A stretch of DNA of 64,000 nucleotides, taken from NCBI GenBank assembly GCA_032871835.1, contig CM065295.1, forward strand, positions 69,000,687 to 69,064,686, given 5' to 3'. The DNA is from Dipteronia dyeriana (lineage: Eukaryota; Streptophyta; Magnoliopsida; Sapindales; Sapindaceae). Below, one piece after another: positions 23,695-36,279 of the stretch. Within the stretch, counting starts at the first letter, position 1, and the number at the start of each line of letters is the position of its first letter. Under the pieces are notes generated by a model. The model was given only the letters and a program-made list of their open reading frames with translations. It ran no database searches and was not told the origin of the DNA. The translations under genes and the position numbers were made by a program.

Positions 23695-26572
23695 TTGAGG
23701 GAAATCCCTCCTAATGAGCCTATTTTTTTAGGTGTTGATATTTTCGGGCTTTACCCTGACGTTCGTTTAAGTTCTAGTTCTGAATCATCCAGTTCTGAAT
23801 CTTCTAGTTATGAATCTATCGTTTCTGATCACAGGGTTCCTCTTCGATCCAGGATGGGAAAACATCAGAGTAAGCGCGAGGTCTACAAACATGGTTCAGA
23901 CAACGTTCAAATTAGGGAACAAACTGTTGATGAGAGGGACGTTGAAGCGAAGTTAAAAACATCACGTATCCCCTTTTCTATTGATCGCCCGTGTGGGTTT
24001 GATGCTGAGCCGAATGTGGTCGGGGTAGATGAGGTCTTGAAGTACCGTGCTCGATTTGACCTGGACGACTCGGTTACAATGTCTCCCGCTGGTGATAAAG
24101 CCTCATGGAACCCTCCTCCTAGCATGGTGGCGATTTACGGGTCCATACTCTGCTGCGGTATAACTCTTCCTTTTCAGCCGTTCATTGCTTGGTTTCTTGC
24201 CGAAGCAGGGATCGCTCCAGCCCAACTTGCCCCGAATAGCTACAATATTTTAATGTGCATGTGGCATATGTGGAGCCAGATGAACCTGTCACCACCTTTC
24301 CTGGATGAAATCAGACATTTTTATACACTAAGGCAATTTAGTCGGACAAGAACCTATTTTCTTATGTCCAATCCGTCAGATTGCTGGGTCCCTGATGGGA
24401 CAAAAGTGAATTAGGGAGTTGAAACCTCTTCTGATGCAAAAAAGAGAGGCTTTGTATGGGGGTTTCCTTCATCGAACAAGCATTGGAAGAACAATTGGTT
24501 ATTTACTGGAGGGAACTTGGGACTTGAGGTTACTCTCTCGACCGGGGAGAATCAGACGGTGCTGAAGTTTCCCCGTTTTTCTGTTCTCCTGACGTATGGA
24601 ACAAGAAAAAACTTGACTTCTCTGATGCTGAACTTACCAGACTTGCTCGGGCTGCAGTGCATACTCTAAAAAAGAGGAGTAAGTCCTATCTTTTTAGCGA
24701 GAATAAGATGATAGAGCTTGGCTTTTTTTAGCCAGATTTCAGGCTATCGCAGGCGATGTAAGTTGTTTTTTTTTTGTTGCTTCTATTTCACTTTTATATT
24801 ACTTGTCTAACCTGGTTCTCTTTATCGTGTTAGTGTATGACTTGGACAATGTCTGCGACATTCAAGCTCGCCAGGTGAAATTGATCATTCAGGCGAGCCA
24901 AAAAGAAGCTTCTCGCCAAAGCAAGGAAGGCATTGCTTCACCTAACTCGGATGAGGAATCTGATGAGGCTGATGAGTAGATCCTTATGTACGACCCTGAG
25001 GATGTCATTCAGCAGACCGTGAGGGAATCTAGTGGTCCGAGTGGCCCTGCTGAAACCTCCGATGGCCAAAGGTTTCCTGAGGATGAGATCGGGCAAGAAG
25101 ATTGTCTTGGTGAAATTTCTGGTGTGCCAAAGTCCCCGATTGATGAGGTTTCGATCGAACAGTTTGCTATCAGGGATGAAGACGAAGCTGGAAAGCCTTT
25201 AGACGAATAAGTAAATCCTGATCCTGGTTTCTTCGAATATTTCCTTGATGTTGATCAAGATGATCCTGCAGCTGATCTCAACTTTCATCATACTCAGGCT
25301 GGGAAAGAAAGATGGCTGACTCTCTCACTCGTGCTCATAAAGTCCCTCGGGTGGTATTGTTTATTGAATCAAGTGATGATGATACCGAGGTTAGAATTTC
25401 CCTAAGCGTTCAAGTTGAAGAGTCTGTAGGAAAAATGGAAACTTCCAGTCTAAAAAGGGATTCCTTACCTCCTGAGGCTGAAGATGTAAAGGCTGAATCC
25501 TTAGGAGACCCTTCCTATCCTTCTCCCCAGGATATGTTAAGGGCGATGTCATCTGGTCAAGCTTTTATTGGGGATGATCAATGGAGTCGTTTCAGGGATG
25601 GTTCTTCAACTGATCGTCTTCATATTGTTTTCAACGGCGCGTCCTATGTAAGTTCTATCCCAACTATTTTTAAGTCTTTTACCTGTTAGATTTTTAACTT
25701 TAACTTCCTTGTAGATGATGGCCAAGTTTGCTGAGTTGGTTCAGACATAACAACATCAAGCTGATCGAATAAGGTGACTTGAAACTCAGCTAAAGTAGAG
25801 AGAGGATAGCCGTGCTCTGGTTGAATCGGCTTATCAAAGGGAGGTTAGCTCTGCCCAGGTGTTTACCGACCATTGTTTGCCTAAGCAAGTGGAAGCCGAA
25901 GAGAGATCTTCCTTGGCAGAGGAGAAGATCGTGTCCTTTCAGAATTTGCTGTCTGCTGCCTAAGAATCGATGCTCAAAACCGAATAGGAAGCCGAATAGG
26001 CCAAGTCATCTTATGAGTAGAAAATCGAAGACTTGAAACGCCAAGCCTTAACGGTCGAATCCCTATCAAAGGAGGCTAAGCTGGCACTTAAGGTCTAAGG
26101 GGTTGATCACTTTAAAAGGTCCCCAGCTTATGATGCCTTTCTCATTCGGGAATTTTAGCGAGGGTTAGTTTCAGTTGGTGAATTTTTTTAAGTCAAACAT
26201 TGGGCAACTGAAAAAGCTCAAACCAACTGAGAGCTGTTAATCAAGGACCATGTGGACCGGTTCCTGGAATCCCTTTGAACTTAGATGAAAGAATGAAGAG
26301 CTTACTGCTGCAGTCAAGGTAAAGAGCCTCATCATATGCACTTGGAGGTTCCATTAGAACATTCTCTCTCGATCTTTTATGCCAGTCAGGAATCCGGCGT
26401 GGATGGTTCAACGTCTGATGTTGGCCCGATCCCTGAAGCAGATTACAGCGAGTGGATGGATGATTCGGTCGACACAATTGCTTGGCATTTAAATGAAATT
26501 CTCCCCTATGAGTATGAAATGGTGCCTGAGCCGAGCATTGGCAAGAGTTCCAAAACCTCGTCCCAGCATTAG
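23695..26572 (+). pseudogene. antisense ORF of element A (putative gypsy-type transposon protein)
   Basis: This frame is antisense to pol, between integrase and the 3' LTR, as in Tat-lineage elements. The first exon (to about 24417) has a Ser-rich segment and then a conserved core: AWNPP-like SWNPPPSMVAIYGSILCCGI, QLAPNSYNIL and a PSDCWVPDG end. The same core occurs in element B. Introns are suggested by GTAAGTT near 24758 with TTAG near 24833, and by GTAAGTTC at about 25648 with CTTGTAG at about 25713. Later parts are acidic (QQTVRESSGPSGPAETSDG) and end near 26572. Several stops and frame breaks interrupt it. It probably belongs to the plant family annotated as putative gypsy-type transposon. 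Its function is unknown. Confidence 0.7.
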
Positions 26573-27411
26573 TCATTTTTGTAAAATTTTTGCCTTGTAA
26601 ATTTTGATCAATGAAAGTTTCGTGTATTTTATTTAGAAAGCCATTGTTTACACCTGTTAACTTTGAGTAATTTCACCGAGTATCGAGTATTTTAACTCAT
26701 TTCGAATAGCTTCTAACGCCAAGTATCTTATTGAACTGGCTTACTCTGTTGTCCAATTAGCTTTACCAAATGTCTTATTTAACTTGGTTTCGCTTAGTCG
26801 GAACAATTTTCTATTGCAAGTATCTTATTAAACTTGCTAATGCAATTTCTTTATGCCAAATATCTTATTAAACTGGCTAATATTATTAACCGAGCCGTCT
26901 TGAAACAAGCTAGTAGATTTATACTCTTTATTTCATACTCGGTTGCTACACAAACATTACATTCAAGACTCACCATGATCCTATGTTCAAGTCCTTACAC
27001 AAGTTACTGAGGACGTCTCCTTAGTTTTGTCCGTTCACCGAATCGTTAAGCTTTTGAACTGCTTAACACAGTTACGCATCTCACCGGGATTTTTCCCGAT
27101 GGTGCCCCGAGTCGTTTTCCAAAATCTGGTGCATCGGGTTTGCCTTTTGGCTAAGGTCGAATGACCTTGCTCAGCTGGCGTGCTTCTTCAAGCTTCTCTA
27201 CCCATTCGGGAATTTTTTCAAATTAATAGCCCCGAGCATTTTATTTGCATGTTTTTATTATCATGCTCATCTTTCATATGTTCTTATTATCATATGCTTT
27301 AGATTTTTGAAATCCGGAGTTGGGTTTTTATTTATAACTGTAAAATTAACAATGATTAAATTTCAAAATAACTATCTAGACAAATTGTCCTAACTAAAAA
27401 GGGAAACAAAA
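26573..27411. other. spacer between antisense ORF and pol in element A
   Basis: Non-coding. At 26715-26890 a CAA(G/A)TATCTTATTAAACT motif recurs four times about every 50 bases, each ending near CTGGCTT or TTGCTAA. This is a degenerate minisatellite. Confidence 0.6.
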
Positions 27412-30245
27412 TTTCAAGGATAAAAAATCTTCAAATATTGGGCGTTGCATGGCCGGGGTAAGACCCCTTCATCTGGTCGTGCAATCCAATATGTTTCATG
27501 ACCAGCTACCCCTCCAATCTTGTACGGGTCTTTCCATTTGTCAGCCAAGGATCATATAGCTTTGTTTTTCATGTTCAGTGACACTTTTCTGAGTACCAGG
27601 TCTCCTAGTTGGAATTTTCTGATCCAAACATGAGAATTGTAGTGGCGAGCCACTCTTTGATGATATGCCATATCTTGTATTCGGGATTTCTTCCTCTTTT
27701 CTTCTAGCTCATCTAGACTTTGTAACAGCATATCAACATTCTGGTCTTCATTGTATAGCCTGACCCTAGGTGACGCGTATGATGCTTCTGTGGGGATACC
27801 AGCTTCTGCTCCAAACACTAAAGTGAATGGAGTCTCTCCAGTAAAAGTCCTTGTTGTCGTCCGATATGCCCATAATACCTCAGAAGTTTTTCAACCCAAC
27901 TTCTTTTTTTGGCATCTAGCTTTGCTTTGAATGTGTGCTTGATGATTTTGTTTACTGTTTCAGCTTGCCCATTCGTTTGAGGATGGGCAGGTGTGGCGTA
28001 GTAATTGGCAATTTGGTACTCTTTGCACAACTGTCTGAATTTTAGATTATCGAACTGGGTGCCATTGTCAGTGATGATAGTGCTTGGGACTCCAAATCTT
28101 TAGAGTATATTTTTCTTCACAAAGTTTGTGGTATTTGCTTATGTGATTTGTACTAATGTTTCGGCTTCCGCCAATTTTGTGAAATAATCAATGGCTACTA
28201 TTGCATGCTTTGCTCCACCCCCTGATTTGTATTGGGCCAATTAAGTCCAGACTACACAAGGCAAATGACCATGGGGACGTAAGGCTTCTGAGTTGTTCAG
28301 GGGGCTGTCGGATATCGTTAGCGATCCTCTAGCATGTATTGTAGCTTTCTGAACATCGTTGTGCATCCGAGAACAAAGAGGGCCAATAATAACCTTGTCT
28401 GAGTACCTTGTGTGCCAAACTTTTACCTCCAGTATGATTTCTGCATACTCTTCCATGGATTTCCTATAGTATCCAACATGCATATTTCTCATATACACAT
28501 CTCTGGAGTGTTCAGGAAAACCCTCTTCTGTACAGTTCTCTTTCGATCAATGTGTATCTTGCTGACCGGTACCTGACACGTTTGGCTTCTAGGGGATCTT
28601 CTGGGAGTATGTCTTCTTCTAGGTATCTTTTCAGCTGAGTCATCCAACCATCTGGCGGTGTTCGGATTTATGAGATTTTCAAGTTTTTTGATTCAACTAT
28701 ACTCGGTTTGAGGAGATGTGCGATCAGAATAGTTTTTGCCCTGATTATGGTTATTGTTGATGCTAGTTTGGACAAAGCGTCAGCCTTTTCATTCTCTTCC
28801 CTGAGAATCTGGACAATCTTATATTCCTTGAATTTTTGAAGGAGTTGTTTTGCTATGTCTCGATAAGCTATCATTCATTCATCTCTAGCTTGGTATTCGT
28901 CCAGGACTTGGTTGACCATTACCTATGAGTCACTGAATATCTCGACCTCATCTGCTCCGATGGGCAATGCATACTCTAAGTCCAGCTAGTAACGCCTTGT
29001 ACTCGGCTTGATTATTTATTGCTTTAAAATCGAATCTCATGGCACATTCAACGTCATCTCTTTCCGGGGTGCATACTACAATCCCTGTCCAGCTGCAGTG
29101 AGTGTTCGAGGAACCATCGACATATAATCTCCACGGGAAACTCTTACCCTGTATTCTTTTTGCTTCCAGGTTTGGTTCTGTGAATTCTGCTACAGTCTGG
29201 CCTTTGAAGGATGTCCTGGGGACGTATTGAATATCAAATTCACTCAGCTCGATTGCCTATTTGGTTAGTCTTCCTGAAATTTCTAGCTTCTATAAGATTT
29301 TCATAAGTGGACAGTCGGTGAGGACCTGGATTGTATAAGCCTGAAAGTATGGCATCAGTTTCCTTGCTTCCGAAACCAATGCTAAGGCCATTTTTTCTAC
29401 CTATGAATACCTGGTTTCAGCTGGAATAAGTGCCTTGCTAGTATAGTATAATGGCCTCTGTACTCCATCTTCAGTTCTGACTAGAACTGAGCTTGCTGCT
29501 AATTCCATAATTGATAAGTACAAGTGGAGTATTCTCCCATTTTCGGTTTTGAAAGGATGGGAGCTTGCCCTAGGTACTCTTTGATTTTTAGGAACACCTG
29601 CTCGCATCTTCGTTCCATTCGAGCCATTTTCCTTTTTTAATATCTTTTAAAAAAGGGAGCACATTTGTCTATGGTCTTTGAAATAAATCTGCCCAAGGAG
29701 GCTAAGCATCCTGTTAAGCGCTGCACTTCTTTTAGAGTCTTTATCGATGTCATTTTTTGAAGGGCTTGGATCTTCTCAGGGTTTACTTCGATTCCTCTCT
29801 AGTGAACTTAGAAACCTAGGAACCTTCCTGAAGGAACTCCAAATAGGCACTTGTTCGGATTCAACTTCATCTGATATCTCATCAGGACATCGAATGTTTC
29901 CCACAGGTCTGAAGCATGCCCGTCTGCCGAGATACTCTTGGTCAACATGTCAACTATGTAAACTTCCATGTTTCTTCCTATTTGTCGTGAAAATATTCTG
30001 TTGATCGGCCTTTGGTATGTTGTTCCTGCATTCTTTAGCCCAAAGGGCATTACTGTGTAACAGTATAAGCCCTGATCGGTTGTGAACGCCATTTTTTCCT
30101 TATCAGCCTTATTCATCCGGATTTGGTTATACCCTGAGTAGGCGTCCATGAAACTGAGTAATTCGTGGCCTGATGTGGCATCAACCAGTTGGTCTATCCT
30201 AGGTAGTGTAAAACTGTCTTTTGGGCAACCCCTTCTTCTAGCGCC
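27412..30245 (-). pseudogene. pol remnant of element A: partial RT, RNase H, second RNase H, integrase
   Basis: On the minus strand the order is RT (CPKDSFTLPRIDQLVDATSG, FMDAYSGYNQIRM, VMPFGLKNAG), connection/RNase H (YYTSKALIPAETRYS), a second RNase H (LYVDGSSNTH, then NEKADALSKLAS), and integrase (ATPAHPQTNGQAETVNKII, MFGAEAGIPTEA, QLGDLVLRK, with a PWNAQYLK-type end). The RT active-site YVDD is YIVD, so one catalytic aspartate is lost. Stops and frameshifts occur throughout. The RT begins in mid-domain right next to the primer site, showing a deletion of gag, protease and the RT N-terminus. Confidence 0.85.
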
Positions 30246-30248
30246 AAT
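30226..30248 (-). other. primer binding site region and deletion junction of element A
   Basis: On the minus strand the LTR is followed by TTGGCGCTAGAAGAAGGGG, which parallels TTTGGTGCTAGAAGGAGGGG after the 5' LTR of element B. The next bases already encode the RT motif CPKDSF, so the deletion endpoint is at about 30228. Confidence 0.65.
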
Positions 30249-31081
30249 TATTGACGTTGATTTCTCAATGGGTGAGAAAGTCAACAAGATTGAATTTAAT
30301 TGTGACCTGTCAAAGAGAAAGAGAAAGAGAATGCAATTTAAAGCAAGTTAGACACGAGTTTACGTGGTAAAACTTTGGTGATCGGAGAAACGTTCACGAA
30401 CGGTTAAGCAAACAACCGAGCCAAAATCCACTATTTGAAATAAAGAATTACAATACTCGATCTCTCTTTTTTTCTCTCCGTTCGTGATTCTATATCTTCA
30501 ACAATGAGATTATGGGTCTATTTATATTTGCATAGAACCCTAATCCTTGTTGTACAAGTAATGAAGGATTTTTGTATTTAGTTACAATTTGGTTGCTTGT
30601 TGGAGTCGTTTTTTACTTCTTTCCTATTTCAAAGATCGTATGGAGATCGAATGAGACTCTGGAGATACAGTCAGTTTAGGACTTTATTTTCTTATAAATG
30701 TGCAGTCTTCTCGAAGAAGTAAAGTATTGCCCGATTTGGAACTTGTTTCCTGTTTGGTGCTTTATTCTTTCAGGAATTCTTTTTGATATGAATGTCTTTG
30801 CGTATTTGAGCACGGCTCTTGGTATACCCATGTGCGAATTATGTGTTGGACTTCTTTATTCGGGTTTTCTCGTTCTTGTCCCGAGTAGAATATGACGTAA
30901 CTTGGTCCCGAGTAGGTATTGTCCTGCCGAATACCTGTATTCGAACTTACTTGGGTTCATATTTCTTAATGATGTCTTGAAGGATATTTTCTAAATGCTT
31001 ATTCGGGCATCTACCTGGCAATCTTAAAGGACTATCCACCTTGTCAATAACGTGTACATTCAATAAAATATACCTATAACA
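30249..31081 (-). repeat. 5' LTR of gypsy element A
   Basis: Direct repeat of 22258-23090. TATAAATA on the minus strand is at 30519-30526. It ends ACCTATAACA on the plus strand, as the left LTR does. Confidence 0.9.
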
Positions 31082-31690
31082 AAAACTGTTTTTTTTTTTA
31101 AAAAAAAAAATCCTCCATAGATGTTATAAAGGTCTGCAATAAACCTCCATGGATTCATGAAGGTACCTTTCCAGAGAGCTCTGCAACAGACCTCACTGGA
31201 TCTCCTTCCATGTAGGTCTATGAGTTTTAAGAACAAAAAAAAAATCTAAGTATTTTTTAGCATGTTTAATCAAGGAAGACGAAGAAATTCAGTTGGTTGA
31301 AATCCAGTTAAAAAAAACTGTAGCGTGTTTATTCAAAAAAGGTTTAAGGTGTTTAATCTAAAACTCTTTCATGTCTAATCTATGTAAGAAATTCTGTGAG
31401 TTTCCAAAGAAAAAGGCATTAGTGTGTTTAATCCCAACAAAAAAAAAACTCTAGTGTGTTTAATTAGTTTAAACACGTCAATTTTTTTCCTTCATTCTTC
31501 TTCTTGATCCGATTTTTTTAATTGTCACAGGAAGAGGTCTACAACCTCCATTGGAGATCTGCATAGACCTTCATTTATATTTTAAAAAAATTACAAGTGT
31601 TTTTTATTCAAAAGTTCATTAAGGGTAATTTCGTCCAAAAAGTTATTTTTTTGATAAAAACAATCAAACTATTGAAAGTTGACAAATTTA
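31082..31690. repeat. putative small transposon with CCTCCAT palindromes and a private minisatellite
   Basis: ACCTCCATGGATTCATGAAGGT-like near-palindrome starts at 31143, and CTCCATTGGAG is at 31546-31556. Between them the phrase GTGTTTAATC recurs at irregular spacing (31265-31460). The layout resembles the MITE at 15497-15978. The ends are unclear. Confidence 0.35.
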
Positions 31691-32919
31691 GAAACTACCA
31701 TAATTATATGGTTATATATGGTTATTTATGGAATTGATCCTTAAATTGTTGCACGTCAAACGTAGTTAAAAACAAACCTCTAATGTTTTCAGGGGCTAGT
31801 TTTGATTTTTTTTTGGGGTGAATTTTCAAAACCAACAATTTAATTGAATGGAAGTATTTTTTTAACCATATAGTTTTTTAATTATTGTTTTTAATATTTC
31901 CATGGGTACAAAGTCCAAAGTACCCCAATAATTAAAAGAAAAACACAACCTAAACGTTGACAAACTGGGTGAGTGAACCAGTGGCAGAGACATAACAGAG
32001 GAAGAGGACGCCAATGAAGGTCTCTACCACGCCGAAGAAGTAGGGAGGGAGATTGGAGAGTGATGTGGCATGGAAGGAGAGAGAGAGAGAGGGAATCAGT
32101 GATGTGGAGGTGGAGAAAGAGAGACGATCTTGGGTGATGTGGCGTGGAGATGCGGTGGAGGGAGAAATGTTAGATAGGGGAAGATAGAGCACAATTTTGG
32201 GATCAGATATTAACAACCATAAATATAAGTACATTCATATTTGTAAGTATATATGTATCAAAAATTTAAGATTAAAACAATATTATAAACACATGTCTTA
32301 TTGACATAAGCACACATGTCTTAATGTCAATAGTATGCTTATTTAAATGAATGTTTTAATTTTAATATAATTTATTTATAAATCCTTTTAAGTTATTAAT
32401 ACATCCAATTTTATAAATGATAAATTTCTAAATTCTTCAAACTCGAAAATACAGTCTGAAGAATCCTTAAATTTCGAAAATCTTTACTTGAAGGAAATGA
32501 AAACAAAGAAAACTCAACTTTATCAAGTTGCTGATATATATTACAACAGATTTCACATCCTTGTACCACCATTGATCTCATGAATACACGTGCTTAAAGT
32601 TTCCGATGCGTGCAGCCTTGATTAAATCGCACTTGAAATCAATTTAAGTGGCAGTTTAACATACCCACTGTAGTCGATAGATCTATAAAAGGATACCTCA
32701 AATGTCTCAATGAGATCAATTGGCCAATTCGTCCGAAAATGTATTTACATAAGGCATGCTTATAATGATATTTATTATATGAACTCAAGGGCAACCTCTG
32801 AGGACTGCTTGAGCGTGCAGCTAGGAAAAGTAAAGTTATGTTATTGGTTCTTTACCAAAATAAATAACAAGAGAAATATTAAGAGTAATAACAAAAGGAA
32901 ATTTATAAAATTTTACATT
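31691..32919. other. intergenic stretch without a clear gene
   Basis: A minus-strand frame at 31950-32234 (94 residues, Ser/Leu-rich) has no recognisable motif and is not supported by codon pattern or context. The remainder is AT-rich. Confidence 0.5.
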
Positions 32920-33228
32920 TGTTATGAAAATACAATATGAGTGAATGTTCGTCCAATATTACAATATAACCTATGATCATTTACCTTTTCCAATTTATTC
33001 TCAAGTTTATGGTACCATTTATTCTCATGTTTATGACTAATGTCTTTTCATCTTTGTAACTACTATATTGTGAGTCTATAAAAGTGATAATATATTGTGA
33101 GTCTATAAAAGGGAGGACTCACCAAATTGTAAATACTATTGAGAAGTGAATAAAATATAATATTTATATGTTATCTATTTCTTGATTTCTTCTTGTGTTC
33201 TTGTGTTATATCTATTGAGTTCATTTCA
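32920..33228 (+). repeat. 5' LTR of copia element C
   Basis: Starts TGTTATGAAAATAC and ends GAGTTCATTTCA. A local duplication of the ATATTGTGAGTCTATAAAAG segment separates it from the 3' copy. Confidence 0.9.
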
Positions 33229-33579
33229 CGTTATCAACAGGAGTCTCTAACCAATATCGTTGTTTCAATTCCAGATTTGAAAGCTCTATGTCTGAAGACA
33301 AAATTCATATGATCCAAATTCTATAAGTGATAAGAGATAACACTTTCTTGATGAGACCGGGAGTTCTTGATGAGACCAAGAGATCCAAGCAATTGTAAAT
33401 TATTTCTATCTCTAATTTTGGGCTAAAAAAATAGTTGATATTATTTCTCTTCTTAATTCTATTCTTAGTATTCATTGGGTTGCCGATAAAAGAAAACATA
33501 AATTAATTGATTATATTGCAACCAAGAGATTGCAATAATGAAACTAATTATATTGCAAGCCACAGATTGCAAAATCAAA

Positions 33580-35990
33580 GAGCCTGAAGCTCGATTTGAT
33601 GTATATTTGATAATTGTTAAATCAAAAAGCTCGAAGCTTGATATAATGTCTGAAGATTGTAAAATCGAAAAGTCTGAAACTCAATTTAGTGTTTGGAAAT
33701 TGCAAATTCAAAAAGGAAATTGCAAATTCAAAAAGGAAATTGTAAATTCAAAAAACCATGAAGATTTGAACTGCAATACAAATAAAAATATAAGATTTTG
33801 AATTATAGAATCAGAACCCGAAGTTCTGAATTTCGATAGATGTGATTAATTTTAGAGCCCGAAGTTCTCAATTCATGGTTTTCTATTTTAAACAAGAAGT
33901 TTATTTATGAACTTGAAGTTTCGATGAAATTCAACGTTTTCAGCAACTATGAATTTTGTTTAGAACCGGAACTTCTAAAATTGCAAATCATAACTATAAA
34001 ATTATGATATAATAGAACATCAAATTTCTATATTAATATGACCAAAAAATGCAAAAGAAATTTGCCTTTTATTTTCGGATATTTTTGTTCTATCTACCTA
34101 TAATTGATTGTTTATATTTCACAAGAATTTGACATTTTTTATCTATTGTTTTTATTGGTTATTTATATTTCACATTAAGATACTCAACCACTATGAATGA
34201 AATATTCCTTCTTCTTGATTTCTTTCTCCTTATCAAGGTATGTAAGATGTGAAATCTTATATTTTCAAATACTAGAAAAATATAATTTTTATATTTCACA
34301 CACTATCAACCACAAAATGTCTATATTGTTTTTTCAATGACGTTTAAATTTATTCACCATATTATATGTAGTTTTATAGTCCATTGAATTTTGTGACATT
34401 TAAAATTGTTAGTTTTATTCCGAGTTGATTTACATTCATGTCTTCTTAATAATATAATATTTCTATCTTAATATTCTTTCAAAAACAAGATTTCCTATAT
34501 TGTTTTGATTTATACTAGCATTAAACTTGTAATTGTAAGTTACAACAAATCATGAAAACAACAAATCATGAAAACAACTTCATGTCATGTTAGATATTTA
34601 TTGTTGTTTTCAGTAAATTCTATGAATTATCATGAATTATATTTTATTTTATTTGTTAAAAAAAATATTTAGTTGTTCATTTTTAATAGAAATATCTTAT
34701 GATCAATTAATTATTTGTTTAAGAAGAAAAAAAAAGGGTTTTGATTACCGAGTAGATAAAGACATATTCAATAAAACATATTGAGTCTATATTGTTTTAA
34801 ATATTGTTCTAGAAGTAGCAATATATATTTCGATATTCTATGACTTAAATTTGCTCCGGAAGTGGCAATATTAATACCATATATTTGAACATATTATTAA
34901 TTGATATCATGTCATCTATGACCAACCCTATTATCAATATCATTCCTTGAAGTGAATGGTATATATAGTCATTGGGATGATTTTGGTTTTTATTGCAATT
35001 AAATAATTATTGATGTCAAGGTGATCACTATAAAGAATTACAAATTGATCCACCAGAAGTGAAATAACATCAAAACAAAGCAAGAAATTTGGAAGGACGT
35101 AAAATACAACTTCCAATAATTATAAAAGTTTTTCTTGGTATATATTCGTTAATTAGAATGACAATAATTGTGTATATGTTTTACTTCTAAAATATTTTTA
35201 TTGATTTTAGCAATAATAATTAAAGCTCCAGAAGAGCTAACATATGACACAAAGTGAAAACAAATTACATGAAAATTGACACTTTGTATTTAGAGATCCG
35301 GAAGATCTACTATATAAGAAATTGTCCCTAGACAATTAAGAATATTATATCCAAGTAAGTATTTCAATATAACTTACTCATTGTTATTTTGATTTAATTT
35401 ATTCCACATAACTGATTTTATGAGTATACTCTGTGGTTGCCACTACGTTAGATCTTCCATATCAAAAATAAATTTAGTTGTATTTTTTTCATGGTTCTTA
35501 ATGTTATTGGAGTTGATCGATATGTATAGAACCAGAAGTTTTAAAATCAAATCCAATTGAGAACATGCGGTTTTAAATTTGAATAAAAATGGTTGAATAT
35601 AAACCGAGGTTCTGAAATTTGAACCTGAAGTTTTGAATCAAAAGAGAATCTAAATTTTCATTGTTAGATGAATATTTGACTACTCAAATATTTGAAAAGG
35701 AGAAGACAAAGGCTTAAAGCTTGTAATATTAATACAAATCAAAATCTGAAGTTCTGAATATTTATCTTACTAGAATCTGATGTTGTCAAATTTAATTAGA
35801 ACTAGAAGTTCTAAATTTGATATAATAATAGATCTTTTCATTTGAAAATTAAAATTTGATTTTATTTTAAGAACCCGAAACTTTAAACATATTATTTTTC
35901 ATTTATGAACCAGCAGTTCCTACACGAACCAGAAGTTCTAAAAAATATATGAGTTATTAAGAACTTGACATAAGAACACGAAATTGAGGA
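33580..35990 (+). repeat. dispersed GAACC-GAAGTTC repeats in element C
   Basis: At least 14 copies of a ~20-base phrase like GAACCNGAAGTTCTAAATTT occur irregularly at 33580-34000 and 35530-35990. No gag frame survives here. The same phrase fills the matching part of element D. Confidence 0.65.
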
Positions 35991-36279
35991 ATTGAAGTTC
36001 TTATTATATTTTTTTTCTTAAGAATATTCTATCTTATTTATTTTGTCTCATGCCAAAAGAATTTATCATATTTATTATATTATATGATTACATGTTAGTG
36101 AATATCCCTGAAGAACAATAAGTTTACTAAAAGTAAACGATGCATCTATGTATTGAAATATTTTATATGGATATCCATTTCATAATTAATTATTTTTTGC
36201 TAGTGAATTTCCCTGATGGACAATAAGATCATGTAAATTAGTCCATAAAAGACAACATGACAAAATAAATAAGTTTATG

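Larger units (their letters stand above)
22258..31081 (-). mobile_element. Ty3/gypsy LTR retrotransposon A, Tat-like, internally deleted
   Basis: Two ~833-bp direct repeats (22258-23090 and 30249-31081) bound an interior whose pol reads on the minus strand, so the 5' LTR is on the right. LTRs run TGTTATAGG...GTCAACA on that strand. Flanking AAAAT (22253-22257) and AAAAC (31082-31086) look like a target duplication with one change. The order is 5' LTR, primer site, partial RT, RNase H, second RNase H, integrase, antisense ORF, polypurine tract, 3' LTR. Gag, protease and the first part of RT are missing. The LTRs differ at a few sites per 100 bases by eye, so the insertion is not recent. Confidence 0.9.

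Noticed and set aside
26241..26576. Minus-strand frame of 111 residues in element A
   Set aside because: It is antisense to the C-terminal part of the plus-strand antisense ORF (acidic, ending SSKTSSQH), which has a counterpart in element B.
31950..32234. Minus-strand frame of 94 residues, Ser/Leu-rich
   Set aside because: No motif, no splice context and no conserved start. It most likely arises from a CT-rich low-complexity strand.
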